From assembly GCA_958450365.1 (NCBI GenBank), contig CAUEEP010000902.1, positions 558,001 to 622,000 on the forward strand: 64,000 nt of DNA. Direction: 5' to 3'. A program made the translations under genes and the position numbers. The notes below the pieces were generated by a model. That model did not search any database. It saw nothing but the letters and a program-made list of their open reading frames with translations, and was not told the origin of the DNA. Each line of letters opens with the position of its first letter. The first letter of the stretch is position 1. Of the stretch, positions 21,301 through 32,900 are shown one piece after another. The stretch comes from Mesorhabditis belari (lineage: Eukaryota; Nematoda; Chromadorea; Rhabditida; Rhabditidae).

Positions 21301-24099
21301 ATTCGCTACAAAATAAAGTACGAACTTTTGTGTCAGAGTTCGAGTAAGATAGAGTTATTAGAAAATTTCGGTTAAAGTAAAAGGGGGAATTTTTATGGAA
21401 ACACTTTCCAGTCAAGAATTCATCATCATCAATCCGGAAGTGCAGCGAACTGTCCGACTATCGTCAAATGGAACCGTCGCCTACTATTTCTCTGGGAACA
21501 CACGAGCCTCATGTCAAATGAATGTGGGTTGAGTTGATGCCAGTGGTGTTCTTTCAATATTTATAAGAGGTTTTAAGCTCGCAAGTCGTTTAGCGGTTTC
21601 GAAATTGGTTTATGAAAAAAATTCGTTAAGAAAGCGTTGGATAAGAGTTGGAATAAACTCGACTTTCCTCTTTTTACAGTTTACTAAATTTGATCTTCCA
21701 AAAATTCATCGATTCGATCACGAAATTTCACCAAAAGGAGTCAGACTCCAGTTGTCCTTGTTTAAGAGTCTTCACTATTTAACAGTTTTCGAATCTACGA
21801 GACAATTAAAAATTTTAGAATCACATTTCGGTTTTGATTCTTCCAAGAAAGCTTAACGAGAGTTTTTGACAAACTCAATTTATCAAAATCAATTTATCAA
21901 AACAAAAGTAGGCGCTTTCCACAGGTATTTCTAGGCAAGCAACAACGAAAAAGGCAATAATTTTGAAAGAAAAGTAACGTAAAGTTGTTAACGTTGGGCG
22001 TATTGATAAGTGTGTTTCCTTTTTAGCATTAAAATTGTACAAAATGAGCTCTAAATTTAGTAATCTACTGGTTCCCATCAATATTGAAATCCCTTTATAA
22101 ACTGGGCTAAATCAAGCTACTTGTTCAGAAGCAAAATCTAAGGACTTTTATTGCCAGCATCTGGTATAGCCATTTCATTTCACGGACAAATTTCAAGCCA
22201 GAATTTGTCTTAACTATTTATACGAAGTACATTTGAAGTTAAAAATCCATTCACAGGTTCGAGTTTTTCCCTTTGACACGCAAAAATGTGAGATCGGTTT
22301 CTCGGTGGAGACGTATGGAAGTGATTTCGTGACCGCAACTGGTGAAACGGCTTCCCATTTGGATGACTCAATTTATGATGTGATTTATTATGATATTCCT
22401 AACATTAAAAGCTTATTTTCTTTAGGGAAATGGTGAATGGGAAGTCCTGGATATTAAGCCATCAAAGAAGATTTACTCGAGTTACAATGCCAAAGAACAA
22501 GAATATGAATATGTGAGTGAATTGAAAGAAGTTATTAGCTATAAAAGGTTTTCTTTGAAAGCTACCATAACCTTGGTTTTGCCGTCTAGTTTCTATCAAA
22601 TCTAGTTACTTAAAAGAAAAGATTTATCCACGCAAATAATTTGGTGCAAACAATACACAAGTACCTCAGCCCTAAATGTAGGGAAGAAAAAAAACCCAGA
22701 TATATATCTATATATGGAAAAAAGAAACAATAATCTAGTCCGGGATTGAACCCTTTCGCTTTCGACTCTGATTCAGTCGGCCATAACGGCTTTGGTTTGG
22801 TTTTGTTGAGCTCCCAAATGATATCGAAAGTTAAAAAAAGGCAGAAAATGGCAAGACTAGGATAGTTTTCGAAAGCGCACCCCTCAACCATTATGTGGAG
22901 TGCTTTTTAAAACGAAATCCAGCTACCGTTTATCCAGCTACAAAAATCGGCTACCGTTTATCCAGCCACAAAAACTGGCTACCGTTTATCCAGCTACAAA
23001 ATCCGGCTACCGTTTTTCTTATTTAAATATATGAGCTAAAGAATCAGTGCTGACTTCAGAAATCGTGATTTTCAGATCAAATTCACATTGCGTTTGAAGC
23101 GTCGCCCGCATTTCTACATCTACGTGATCGTTCTCCCTTGTTTCATGCTCACTCTTCTTTCAATCGTCGGAATGTTTTGGAATGCGCATATTAAAGAGGA
23201 AAAGCTTACAAAGGTATACTTTATGTTTAAAAATGTAGACGCACCCTTTCTGGTGCACTAAATTCTTCGACTAGCAAATGAGCCCAAGAAAGGGTGTGTT
23301 TCGATTCTAGTAGAAAGTAAATTTTCAAAAATTCTAGCTGAGTATCGGGTTGACATCAATGATGTCGATGACTCTCTTGCTCGATATGATGGCTCAAGAA
23401 ATACCCAAGAATGCGACTTTTCCGTTGTTAGGTGAGTTGAGAAATTTGTCTCTGAAATCTCTCATCTTTTAGGTTTTTATGTGATTATTTCAATTGGAAT
23501 TATTGCCCTTGGTTGTGCGGTTGTTGTGATTGTTTCGAGTCCTCAACCGAGATCGAGAGAAAAGTGGATTCTTAGATCAAAAATGGTTCTTCTAATGCAT
23601 TTTCTAAAGCACATACCGTTTTAGAAAGTACCCTAGTCAGTTAACATTCGATCAGCTCAATTTTTTCATGATTGAGCCTTGTGATATCTCATCGAATCAA
23701 ACCAAAACGGGGGGATTGAATGAAACTTAACTCGCTTTGGAGCGAGGCAGACCAGATGCGTTGTGGTGTAATGGTTAGCACGGTTGTGCGGGAAGCGGAA
23801 GGTGGTGGGTTCGAGTCCCGGATGCGCGCGACTTTTTGTTTTTTCGAGTTTTTGAGCTGCTTGAGTTCCAACTTGAAAGCTAGCGGGTTGACTACGATAG
23901 CTTTTAAAGAGGTCTTTTAGCAAGTGCATTAATTAGAGTAACACACTTTTATCAAAAATTAAACCAGAGATTCCCTCAATTTAGATTTTGGAGCGAAAAA
24001 GTGCGTCGCTATCTCTGTTCTCGTACTTTCGTTCTCCAATTCTTCTTCCAACTAATGAACATCATCAATTTCATCGTCTTGTTCTCATTTTGGCGGTGA
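18327..24099 (+). CDS. Cys-loop ligand-gated ion channel subunit
   Basis: Pentameric neurotransmitter-gated channel subunit of the plasma membrane. Twelve exons give 390 residues: 18327-18408 (tentative signal-peptide exon), 20470-20586, 20927-20985, 21036-21080, 21125-21234, 21412-21523, 22257-22379, 22426-22512, 23076-23213, 23338-23431, 23473-23563, 23985-24099. Seen: the ligand-domain block KWPDLRLQWNPAEYSG, the Cys loop (two Cys 13 residues apart, ending FPFDTQKCEI), TM1 after LRLKRRPHF, TM2 LSIGLTSMMSMTLLL preceded by EEK, TM3 and a C-terminal TM4. The acidic residue before TM2 and the absence of the PAR motif favour a cation channel. No vicinal Cys pair is seen in loop C, so it would be a non-alpha type. 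Exon 1 and the last splice (23563/23985) are the weakest points. The TM3-TM4 loop is very short. Intron 1 holds an intact transposon. Confidence 0.82.
18588..18666 (-). pseudogene. tRNA-like sequence
   Basis: The minus strand carries TTAGCTCAGCGGTTAGTTC (A-box-like, with a partial repeat) and a degraded B box GGTGCAACTCC. Stems are incomplete. It lies in intron 1 of the channel gene next to an AAGGAAGAAAG-rich purine tract (about 18700-18750). Confidence 0.4.
18863..20147 (-). mobile_element. Intact maT (mariner-like, DD37D) transposon
   Basis: A 1285-bp element with perfect 26-bp inverted ends (starting CAGGGTGCGGCAGAATTATA) and TA on both sides (18861-18862, 20148-20149). It contains one uninterrupted transposase gene on the minus strand. 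It is inserted in intron 1 of the ion-channel gene in the opposite orientation. Perfect ends plus an open frame suggest a young and possibly active copy. Confidence 0.95.
18977..19996 (-). CDS. maT-type transposase
   Basis: A 339-residue single-exon protein starting MVRASPHRQLIVELHRKG. The N-terminal half has two helix-turn-helix DNA-binding regions (about residues 8-55 and 70-115) joined by a basic, GGVRPS-containing linker. The DDE/D nuclease domain shows TDEKIF, QQDGAPAHKA and SSPDLNPLDFSVW. Counting from the Asp of QQD to the Asp of NPLD gives 37 intervening residues, the DD37D signature of maT elements, rather than Tc1 (DD34E) or classical mariner (DD34D). All three acidic residues are present and there are no stops. 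It cuts and pastes its own element at TA sites. It could also mobilise the CAGGGTG-ended remnants elsewhere in the window if the ends are similar enough. Confidence 0.95.
   Translation of the reverse strand: MVRASPHRQLIVELHRKGESATVIGRKLGVHRNVVNRAIQRYNELGSMSDRPRGGVRPSVVTKGNIKKVRDRLRKKPNQSARRIAKNMGVSDRSIRRIIKDKLKFKPYKKNKSALLSADAKLKRKDRCASLRLRFNGIDHRNILFTDEKIFTIEGILNKQHDRVWSKTQPNVTVGRSGHPASVMVFGGVTASGKTPLIFVPQGVKVNANTYLDMLKKELVPWAQNHFQNRIWTFQQDGAPAHKAKIVQDFCKATFPDFIAFNEWPPSSPDLNPLDFSVWSVLEAEACQKPHKNLESLKKSLLKAWEGLDAAYLVATVDAFPKRLKSCIDAKGGRFEYDQ
23758..23830 (+). pseudogene. tRNA-like sequence in the last channel intron
   Basis: A-box-like GTGGTGTAATGGTTAGCAC and B box GGGTTCGAGTCCC are well formed. 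The anticodon stem pairs only partly (a loop of CGGGAAG would give GGA without the U33) and the acceptor strands do not pair. Best read as a tRNA pseudogene or tRNA-derived repeat. Confidence 0.5.
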
Positions 24100-25050
24100 T
24101 AAATTGATTAACACTTTTACATTATCTTTACAGCAAGCAACTTAACGCAAAAGCCTATAATATAAGGATGAATCTATGCTATAAGAGATTCAAAATGGAT
24201 TATGGTAGCTGGGGTATGCTTGAAAGCACCTACCAAAGTCAGTACTCTGAAAAAAAGTTTGCATGTAGCGAAAAAAGTGTTCAAAACTTAATAACTATCT
24301 ATTTTACTGCAATAAGCATCAAAATACGTAATTTTTTATTGGGTTGGAGAGAATGAGTCGGCGCCAAACTTTAAAGGGACTTTTTGGACACATAAAGCCT
24401 TCTTTAAACATACGTTTGGTTTCATCAAAAGGATCCACTATTTCTCTACAAAATCACTTTTGAGAGATTCCACAAAGCTTTTCTTTCGTGGAGTTTATGA
24501 ACTTCCAAACGCAGCTGGTTAAAATGGCAAAGAGTCCGACTCATCATTTGAACAGTTTCTTTCACATAAATCTTCTTTGGTGTTTATATAAAAAAGATAG
24601 AGCACATTGAATTACTTAAGTTGCCAAATTTGCAGGAAGATCCCACCAATGGTTTTTTCTAGATCACAGTTTGTAGTTTTTGTGAAAAAATGGCTTTTTC
24701 TTGAGCGGAGGCGCTGTTTGAATTTTCTTTTAAATGTGATTTTGTAGAGAATTAGTTAACCATTCTATGAGTATCAAAGCAATTATTTGACGAAGTCGAA
24801 TTGAAGTTTTAGACATTTTTTTCATTTTCGGCGCCGACTCATTCTCCCCAACCCAATAGTTTCATTTAATATCAAAAACCACAAAAAACTTATCTAGCAA
24901 TTAGACAATTTCTCAAAAATAATCAACTCAAAAAGAATTCATTTTTTTTCTTTCACCGAGCTATAATTAAAAAAGATTTTGGTGAAGACAGGTGATTTTT
25001 GAGATGGAGAAAACTCTGAAGAGATTCTTATTTCTTGAAAATTCTTGATC
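24100..25050. other. Spacer between channel gene and chemoreceptor 1
   Basis: Mostly a 518-bp MITE (listed separately). The rest is AT-rich with no gene. An AAGACAGGTG motif at about 24983 also occurs upstream of chemoreceptor 3 (about 36530) at a similar distance from its start. Confidence 0.5.
24339..24856. mobile_element. 520-bp MITE, copy 2
   Basis: Same ends as the copy at 3132, flanked by TA (24337-24338, 24857-24858), but its interior has more differences than the other two share, so it is probably the oldest insertion. Confidence 0.88.
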
Positions 25051-27958
25051 ATGGTTGTTTACGAAAATCTCCTGACTGTAACTTTATTGGTGCTTGGATT
25101 TGTGGATCTCTTATTGGGATGTTTGACGGTGTTTATTGTGATCAAATATTCACCGACAAGCTTCAAAATGTATCGGAGATTTCAAATCAATATTACGGTA
25201 AGTGAGGGGAAAATGATAAGAGAAAATGAAGACTTGAGTATGCCAGAAGGGGTGTATTTTCATATTTTATATTTAGTGTAATGAATGCTTATTTCTAAGC
25301 TTTTATTTATATAAGGATGTCCCAAATAGTAAGAAGTAAGGCCCTATCCTGGTGCTAATGAGAACGTATCGTTGTAGTTCATTCGGTTCGTAAAGCGGTT
25401 TAAGCGAGAGGTTGCGGGTTCGAATCCCGACGGCGACGATTCCTAACCCATAAAAGGATTGGCCTGTCCAACTGCATCTGACAATTAGGACCTGTAAGCG
25501 GATCGGACCAGATCAGACCAAGCCAGACCCGGCCAGAAGCCAGGTCCAAGCCTGGACCCAGATCTAGGTACAATCTCCAGAGATGTACCAGGTCTTTGGA
25601 CCTTTAAGCCATGTCTAATCAGCCCAGAGCTAGGTCTGGCATGTATCCAAGTCCAGATACAGCTTGTAATCAAGCAAGGGACTAGATTTTGGTTACAACC
25701 CAAATAACTTTGCAACATTCAACTAGCAAAATATAGCTAGACTTAGATCTGCAAGATCTTGCTGGGGGTCTAGCTTCTCCAGGTACTTTCTATATGTCTA
25801 ACCTTGTTCTGGCGCGTTTTTTTTCTTTTGAAACTCAATCTGGTGGATAGATTTTATTGAAAATTAGTAGAAATGAGTAGTAAAAAGTCATTTTTCAGAT
25901 CACGATCACCATTTTCGATGTCGTCACCGCCCTCTTCGGTCCAATTTTCATCAATTCTCTTTCTGGGGTTTATCTCATCGGATTTTTTCGCCTCTCAACT
26001 TATGGAACATATGTGTTTATGGTGAAAAAAAAAGCAATTTGAGCTCTTTTCAAGATGCTTTATTGCAGATTTTCTTCTACATTTTGATGTGCCTTCAAAG
26101 CGGTGCATTAGTGATCGCTTTTACCGCTAAATTGTATTCTCTTCTCCCGATCGCTTATCGAGCAAAGCTGAAATTCGTCTTTTTGCTGTACATCGGTTCT
26201 TTTTACGGTCTGATACCGGTTGGGGTCACTTTTCTCTTTTATGTCTGGTCGACGGATTTCGAGAAATATTCACAATTGATGGTGAGTGAAGAAGTTGAGT
26301 AGCTGAGTTTGATTAGGATTAGCTTGAAGGAGTAGCTTGAAGGAGTAGCTTGAAGGAGTAGCTTGAAGGATTAGCTTGAACAAAAGGATTAGCTTGAAAC
26401 TTGATTGAAACCAAACCTTAAACAAAATGGCTATTAACAGTGGATTTTAGAAGTCAGGCAGCCAGGCTTTTAGATAAAGCCAGGCAATATGGCTTAAAGC
26501 CTGTAAACCAGCCCAGAGCTAACATGAACCCAGCTAAAGTATCATAGCAAGTCACAGCCATTCATAGCCAATTTTTCCAGATCTCCCGTTTCCCTGATGA
26601 GGTTCCCCAAATGTGGATAAGCAGTGTGCTCATCGTTGACCCATTGAAACCCTTCTGGACTTTCTTCTTCATTCTCGGTCTTTATCAATTTGGTGGTGTT
26701 ATTTGTATAATGATTCTTCAAATGATCATTATTACCTATCTTCTCAATACTCCACAGCCATTTCTCTCAAAGAAAACCATTCGAATGCAAGCACACACTT
26801 TTCGAGTCTTCGCTCTGCAGGTGAAACCTTTTCAAAGAAAGGTCTCGTGATGGGTTTTGAGCATGAGCGTCTATAAACTACAAACAGTCGTAACTTTCTT
26901 CCCGTCAAACATTTCTCTGTAAATTTTTTTACCTAAAAGATAGCGAAACTCAAGAGCTTTCGAATGGTAATAAATTTGTGCAGTAATAACATAAACAGTA
27001 CAAGAGTACGAAACAAAACTCACCGTCAAAAACAAAATGGCATGTTTGTAGTCTGACATTTCGTCATTTTGTAGTTTCTAGGCATCGTTTTTCTAGTTTT
27101 GGGGTTTGTTACAATAGTTTGATTTGTGTAAGTTTAATTAGAGTTTAAGAGTTCACTTCGTAAGCCATTGACCGAGAAGAACACCCGTAATCATTGGCCA
27201 TCTGGTACACCAAAAGTTCAAAGCCTTTGATTAACTTACCCAATTCGTTTTGATTCGAAATGGTTCAGTTACCCAATCCAGTTTCAAATTCAAACATTGT
27301 AAGCAAAGAAAAATTACAATCGCTTTCTTACTATTCCAAAAATTTAAGCGATTGATAGTTTAAAGAAGAAATTTATTAAATTTTGAGTACAAGCTGTAGA
27401 ACGCAGACGTAAAACTAATTAAGAAATGTTTTTTTTCAGTTTCTCACTGATGTCATCACTTTCGCCATCCCTTACATTTCCTATATTTTCGCTCAAATCA
27501 TTCTTGTCGTTTTCGGCTGGTCTTGGGTGGCACAGGTGGAAAAATATGGTGAGGAGAAACTGGGGAATTGGGCTTCAACTATGAAATAACTTTCGAAAAC
27601 AAAACTGTACTCCTCTTGTCTCTCGTTTCTATCAAATCTAAACGTCAACTGAGTACAATAAAGCACAATCTGCAACGCAAACTTTAGCAATCCCGTGTCT
27701 ATCAATCCTCTCGAATACCCATTCCGGGATCACCTCGCTTGTCGTCTTGACAACTTCACGCCCATATTTCGTCGCCGTTTCATCGATTCTCAAACTAAAG
27801 GTACCGCTTAATAAATAGACAATTTAAACATTTAAACTCAGATTCCAAAAGCTCGCCTCAATAAACTCACATCTTACGTCTACAACGAGAAAGTCTTCTT
27901 TGCGAGGAATCAAAATAAACCAAAGCCTAAACCAGAACCAGAAGCTAAAAAAGGATGA
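25051..27958 (+). CDS. Srh/Str-like chemoreceptor 1
   Basis: Seven exons join in phase to 353 residues: 25051-25197, 25899-26021, 26069-26281, 26581-26820, 27440-27548, 27688-27800, 27842-27958. Seven hydrophobic segments: TM1 in exon 1, TM2 in exon 2, TM3-4 in exon 3, TM5 in exon 4, TM6 in exon 5, TM7 in exon 6. Family marks of nematode Srh/Str receptors are KKTIRMQAHTFRVFALQ before TM6 and the SNTHSGITS ... SRPYF run in TM7. The C-terminal tail is Lys/Pro/Glu-rich and hydrophilic. Exon sizes 147-123-213-240-109-113 match the two paralogs downstream almost exactly, which supports the splice choices. Likely a chemosensory neuron membrane receptor with unknown ligand. The ATG is the first before TM1. 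Confidence 0.85.
25370..25438 (+). pseudogene. tRNA-like sequence
   Basis: The acceptor strands (25370-25376 with 25432-25438) pair at six of seven positions counting G-U, the T arm is good around GGGTTCGAATCCC, and the A box TAGTTCATTCGG is recognisable. No clean anticodon stem could be drawn, so identity is not assigned. It lies in intron 1 of chemoreceptor 1 and is the best tRNA candidate in the window. Confidence 0.45.
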
Positions 27959-28220
27959 CATAAAAAACTTGATTTTCTGTTTTCTAAATCCTGTTCTTGA
28001 TACCGTACACACAGCGAGCTTCTTTAGAGAGCAGAAACATGGCAGAAACGTTTTTGCAGTTCACCAAAATAGATATAAATTTCGGCTTTTCAATGGAGGT
28101 GAGGAAAAAATGGGCAATTGGAAAAAATGGACAATGCTCCAGCTACCGTAACCCATCTAAAGTATCATAGCTTTAGTCTTTTATAGATTTTTGCATTTCT
28201 CAAATTGCATAATTCCTACC

Positions 28221-28333
28221 TACCGTAAATACTGTAATAGTACCCCACCCCCCATAATGACGATGCGGAGTGTTGCGTAGTCTAGCTTTGAACGAGTTTT
28301 TCTCGACACTGGTTTATGCTACAATGCGGGCTC
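28221..28333. repeat. TACCGTA-ended hairpin MITE, half copy
   Basis: Only the left arm, from TACCGTAAATACTGTAATAG to about the midpoint, remains. Confidence 0.8.
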
Positions 28334-28533
28334 TGCTACAATACAATAGAGTCTGTAAGCGATGCCAGCTCTAAAGCAGGTCAGAGGTCTAGGTCAGAGA
28401 GCCAACGCCGATCCAGTGCTTTTGTGGTGTGGGCCAAATTGAGCCAGGAGAAGGCTAGCTTCTGAGCAGGTATCTCCAGCTAGATCTCAGTGCTTATAAG
28501 CTAAATCAGAGCTAGGGGAGAGCCAAGTTAACC

Positions 28534-28803
28534 TACCGTAAATGCTGTAATAGTACCCCACCCCCATAATGACGGTGCGGAGCGTTGCGTAGTCTAGCTT
28601 TGAACGAGTTTTTCTCGACCCTGGTTTGTGCTACAAGGCTCGCTTAGGTATCAAAAAATAGCCCTGAATTTCAGCTATTTTTTGATACCAAAGACGCATT
28701 TTTGAAAGTACGGACGCTTTGAAAAAGCTTGAAATACTAAAAAACTTTTACGACTACGCGACTGTACGGAAGGGGTGGGGTACTATTACAGTATTTACGG
28801 TAA
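28534..28803. repeat. TACCGTA-ended hairpin MITE, full copy
   Basis: Both arms present (TACCGTAAATGCTGTAATAG and complement), 200 bp after a half copy of the same family. Confidence 0.9.
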
Positions 28804-29913
28804 TTTACGGTAGTCAAGGTAGTAACAACCGGTAACTTTTAAATCTACTAACTGTAACGAATTATGGTATCTAGGCCACCATGCCCAAATTCCTAGGATC
28901 AATTCACCTCAGATTCGGCTGTATTTTTGCTAAAATGTTAATAATTTTGAAAGAAAATTGAATAAATTACGTGTTGGAAGCCTCCAAATACAAGCATCAG
29001 GTGAACGAACAAAAGAAGAACTGTTCGAGTAGAAATAAATATAAAAAGAAATTAGATTTGAAATATTCCAACTTTGGCATTACCTAGAATATCAATTGTA
29101 ATGCTGAAGCATTTTTATAAAACCATATTTTCCATATTGCATTATCTGGAGGAGATGTGAAGGACAAATCTCTTTCCCTTCCAACTCCACCATTCGTCTT
29201 TTTTGCACCTAGGAATAGGCTAAATTCGAATAGCCAAATCGGATGAATTAAAAAGAAAAGAATGGCCTAACTTCAAATCTTCTGTTTACATCTATCCATT
29301 ATCAGTTTTTTGATCAGAGAACGGGGGGAAAGCTATCAAAAACAAGGAGGAACTGAAAAATGCCTGTAAAAAGGAACGGTTCAGGAATTTGAAAGCTTTT
29401 CACGGATAGCTTTTCACCCAGATTTTCGAGAAGAACCCAAATTTCTGCCAGTTCAACAGTCCTCAGGTGGACTTTAACTACTCTAGCATCAATCTTTCAA
29501 ATATTGTCAATACTAGAACATAGAACTTAAAAATTCTATGTACAAAGTTGCATTCTCTGATTCTCACACAAATTTTACTGTAACCTATGAAGGAAAAGCG
29601 CTTGGAATCACTTTAACTCTATCTTCTCAACGAAGAGTTGAGAAGATCATCAAAATATAATACAATCACTTTTTAATAAATAGTTTCTTTTTGTTTTTCT
29701 ACAAACTGTAAAAAAGTGCGACTTTAGAAGGCAATCATCAGACTCAAACCTTCAATCTTCTTGAATACACGAAAATTATCAATAAATCTTTGTAATTTTT
29801 ACCATAAAAACTTTGACTTTTAGTCAAATAGTCCTTTTTTAGCTTTTAAATGAATTTCTAATCTATTGCAATACAGTATTTAATTACTCAAACAGGTGCA
29901 CATCTTATCGATC

Positions 29914-32900
29914 ATGACGGAGAAAAACTCAACCAACAAAGTCAGAGATTTGATCGACTTCTTAAATCCTTGTTCTCAAATGCAAAACATCACAAGTCGA
30001 AATTATTTCCTGGCTAACGCCTACTTGTTCATTTCACTTTTTGATCTAACTATGGGGCTTTTTGCCGCTTTCATCATTTACGCCTATTCACCGATGATTT
30101 TCAAAACGTTCAAAGCAATACAACTCAATATTACGGTAACTCAAGACTCGATAACATGTTAGCCGTTTGAAGAGAAAAGATCTACAGTTCAGAAACAGAA
30201 ACAACAACATAAGCTGGACAAGCTGCAGGATTTTCAGTATTTACGGCAACTTCTTTAGAGATTAGCTCACAAACGCCAAGTTCAACTTTAATTTATTAAG
30301 TGTTATATAAAATATTAAAGCCCTTAATCTTGTCTACATTTATCTATTTAAAGTTTCCCGATTAGAGATATTTTTCTGAAAATTTCTTACAATGAAAATT
30401 GCCAAAAATAGCAACTTGAGGGATCAACTAGTACTCTTTCAAGGGCTTGTAAAATGAGTTGTATATCTCCAATCGGGGAAATTTTAAGAGAAAAATGTAG
30501 CCTAGATTAAGGGCTTCAATATTTTATACAACACTTAACACACTAGGGTTGAACTTGGCGCTTGGCAGCTAAAAAGCAGTCGCCGTAAATACAGAACACC
30601 TTGTAGAAATGGTAGTCGATTACCTGGTAACCTTGGATCGGATAGTATTCAAGGATTCCTTAGATCCAATCCGACCAATCCGATCGAATAAGATTCAATC
30701 GACAAACTTGTATCGATATCGATAGTATACAGAGTACTCAGCACTGTTAAAGTAAGGTAATTTTTAGAGAACAAAGTAACAAATCAGGGTTGGGATGGGA
30801 TAAGTGCAAACGCCAGAAAAGGGCTTGGTAAATACCGTAAATACTGTAATAGTACCCCACCCCTCTCGTACAGTCGCGTAGTCGCAAAGGCTTTTTAGTA
30901 TTTCATTTTTTTCAAAGCGCCCGTACTTTCAAAAAATGCGTTTTTGGTATCATAGCCCTGAATTTCAGCTATTTTTTGATACCTAAGCGCGCATTGTAGC
31001 ATAAACCAGTGTCGAGAAAAACTCGTTCAAAGCTAGACTACGCAACACTCCGCACCGTCATTATGGGCGTGGGGTACTATTATAGTATTTACGGTATGTC
31101 TTTTTTTGCGGCCACTCCTTGCGGTGCAAGATTTGTAAATGTTTGTGTCAAATTTTCTAATAAACTTTGCAGCTTGATTTACATTTAAAAATGAAAATGA
31201 CGTCATTACGTACTTGTGACCACTTTACATTAGCTAGATGAATTTGCATTTGAGTATGGCCTCCAAGAAAGTCACAAATACCAAAGGCTTGCATAGGGTC
31301 TAAGGGTCTTAAAACTTGACACAGTACCTTTGTTATTATGCAGTAATTTCAGAGTAATTTTGGCGAACGGTTTACTGTAATAATATCTTAGTCTAGTTTC
31401 TTAAGTCTTTGGATTGAACCGTTCATTCGTGTTCAAGCATCTGTCAAGCATATCCCTCTGACAATGAGATATCAAAGAATCTAACAATATTTAAGTATAT
31501 TTTCTAAATATACAAGTGAACTTATAATCTGTAGCTTTCAATTTTCGGTAACGATGACGATTTTCGATGCATTTACTGGATGGTTTGCCCCGATCCTCGT
31601 CCATTCCCAAGCCGGTCTCTACCTAGTCGGATATTTACGTCTTGGACCTCATGGAACACATTATTTTCTTGTGAGCATAGATATTAAAGATTGAATCGAA
31701 ATTTGAGAATTGTAGAGTCGAATTTACAGATCATTTTCTACACTCTGATGGCCATTCAGGGTGGAGCGATTGGGGCGGCGTTTACCCTCAAATTCTACGC
31801 CCTCGCTCCACCAAATCATCAACGATCAATCCATTTGCTTTGTATTCTTTATATCATTTCAATTTATTCCACCATTCCGATATGTGTCACCTTTTTGTAT
31901 TTAGCGTATGATCGACAAATGGAAGAATACTTCTGGGAAACGGTTAGTTGACGATAATGGAACAAGAAATTGAAAACAAGAAAGAAAAACTACGACACAA
32001 GTAAAATGATGAGTGCACTAGAAAGGATGTGTTTTCATTTTTGAGCACAAAGTATACACTGAAGATTTTGTACTTTCTGTTAGACAGTGTAAACACAGCT
32101 TTTCTAGCGCACTAGACTTCAGGCATTTTACCGGAGACGCTAGGACTCCATGCGCCAATGAATTTTCTAAAAGATATCTATTTTTGGCTACCGTAATCAA
32201 GCTACCAGTTTTGGTGTCATTTGATGAAGAAATGAGACCGAAATTTGGCTGATCGGATGAAAGCTGATGGTTTGATTACGGTAGTTTTCGAAAATACCGT
32301 ATTTTCTCTAATAGTAGTGCACCCTGAGCGTCGCCTAAATTGCTCGAAATCTCAAAAAGCGCTTATCAGAACCTATCGATGTGGGGTCGGAAAATGTAGC
32401 TGACGATGAGATCTTGTGGGGGATTTGAGTGTTGAGCTTTTGCGAAAAATTAGAAACCGTAAAATAGTCACCAACTCAGCCCGGGGTGCACTACTATTAG
32501 AGAGAATACGGTAAGTGCCTTTTAGCACTCCAGGTACCATAGCTACCGTCTTTTTACCAGAATTCGATTACCATATTATTTCCAGATCACCGCCAACCCT
32601 GGAATCATTCCAATTGAATGGATCGACAGTGCGATTCTCTACAATATTCCCTCAAATTCTTACATGATTATCGGCGTCGCTGTGTTTATCTATGAATTCT
32701 ATATCACCGCAATATTGTTGGTCATTGAAATGATTTGCATCACTTACCTCCTAAATTTCTCGCAAATGACCCTTTCGAGGAAAACGATTCAAATGCAGAA
32801 ACAGACGTTTCGCATTCTTGTCATACAGGTGCTTTTGAAAGCTCAAATTTCTCGAGGACTTGGGTTAAACTAATTAAATATTCAATAAATTGAGAAAAAT

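Larger units (their letters stand above)
27959..29913. other. Intergenic region between chemoreceptors 1 and 2
   Basis: Contains a half (28221-28333) and a full (28534-28803) TACCGTA-ended hairpin and a short piece of the dispersed repeat family (28865-28990). From 29000 to 29913 the sequence is AT-rich with no recognisable element or gene. Confidence 0.55.

Noticed and set aside
21605..22081. Open frames on both strands within a channel intron
   Set aside because: They lie between well-supported exons 21412-21523 and 22257-22379 and have no homology to the channel.
23666..23929. Minus-strand frames containing GLEPTTFRFPHNRANHYTT
   Set aside because: This is the antisense translation of a tRNA-like sequence, a common false protein.
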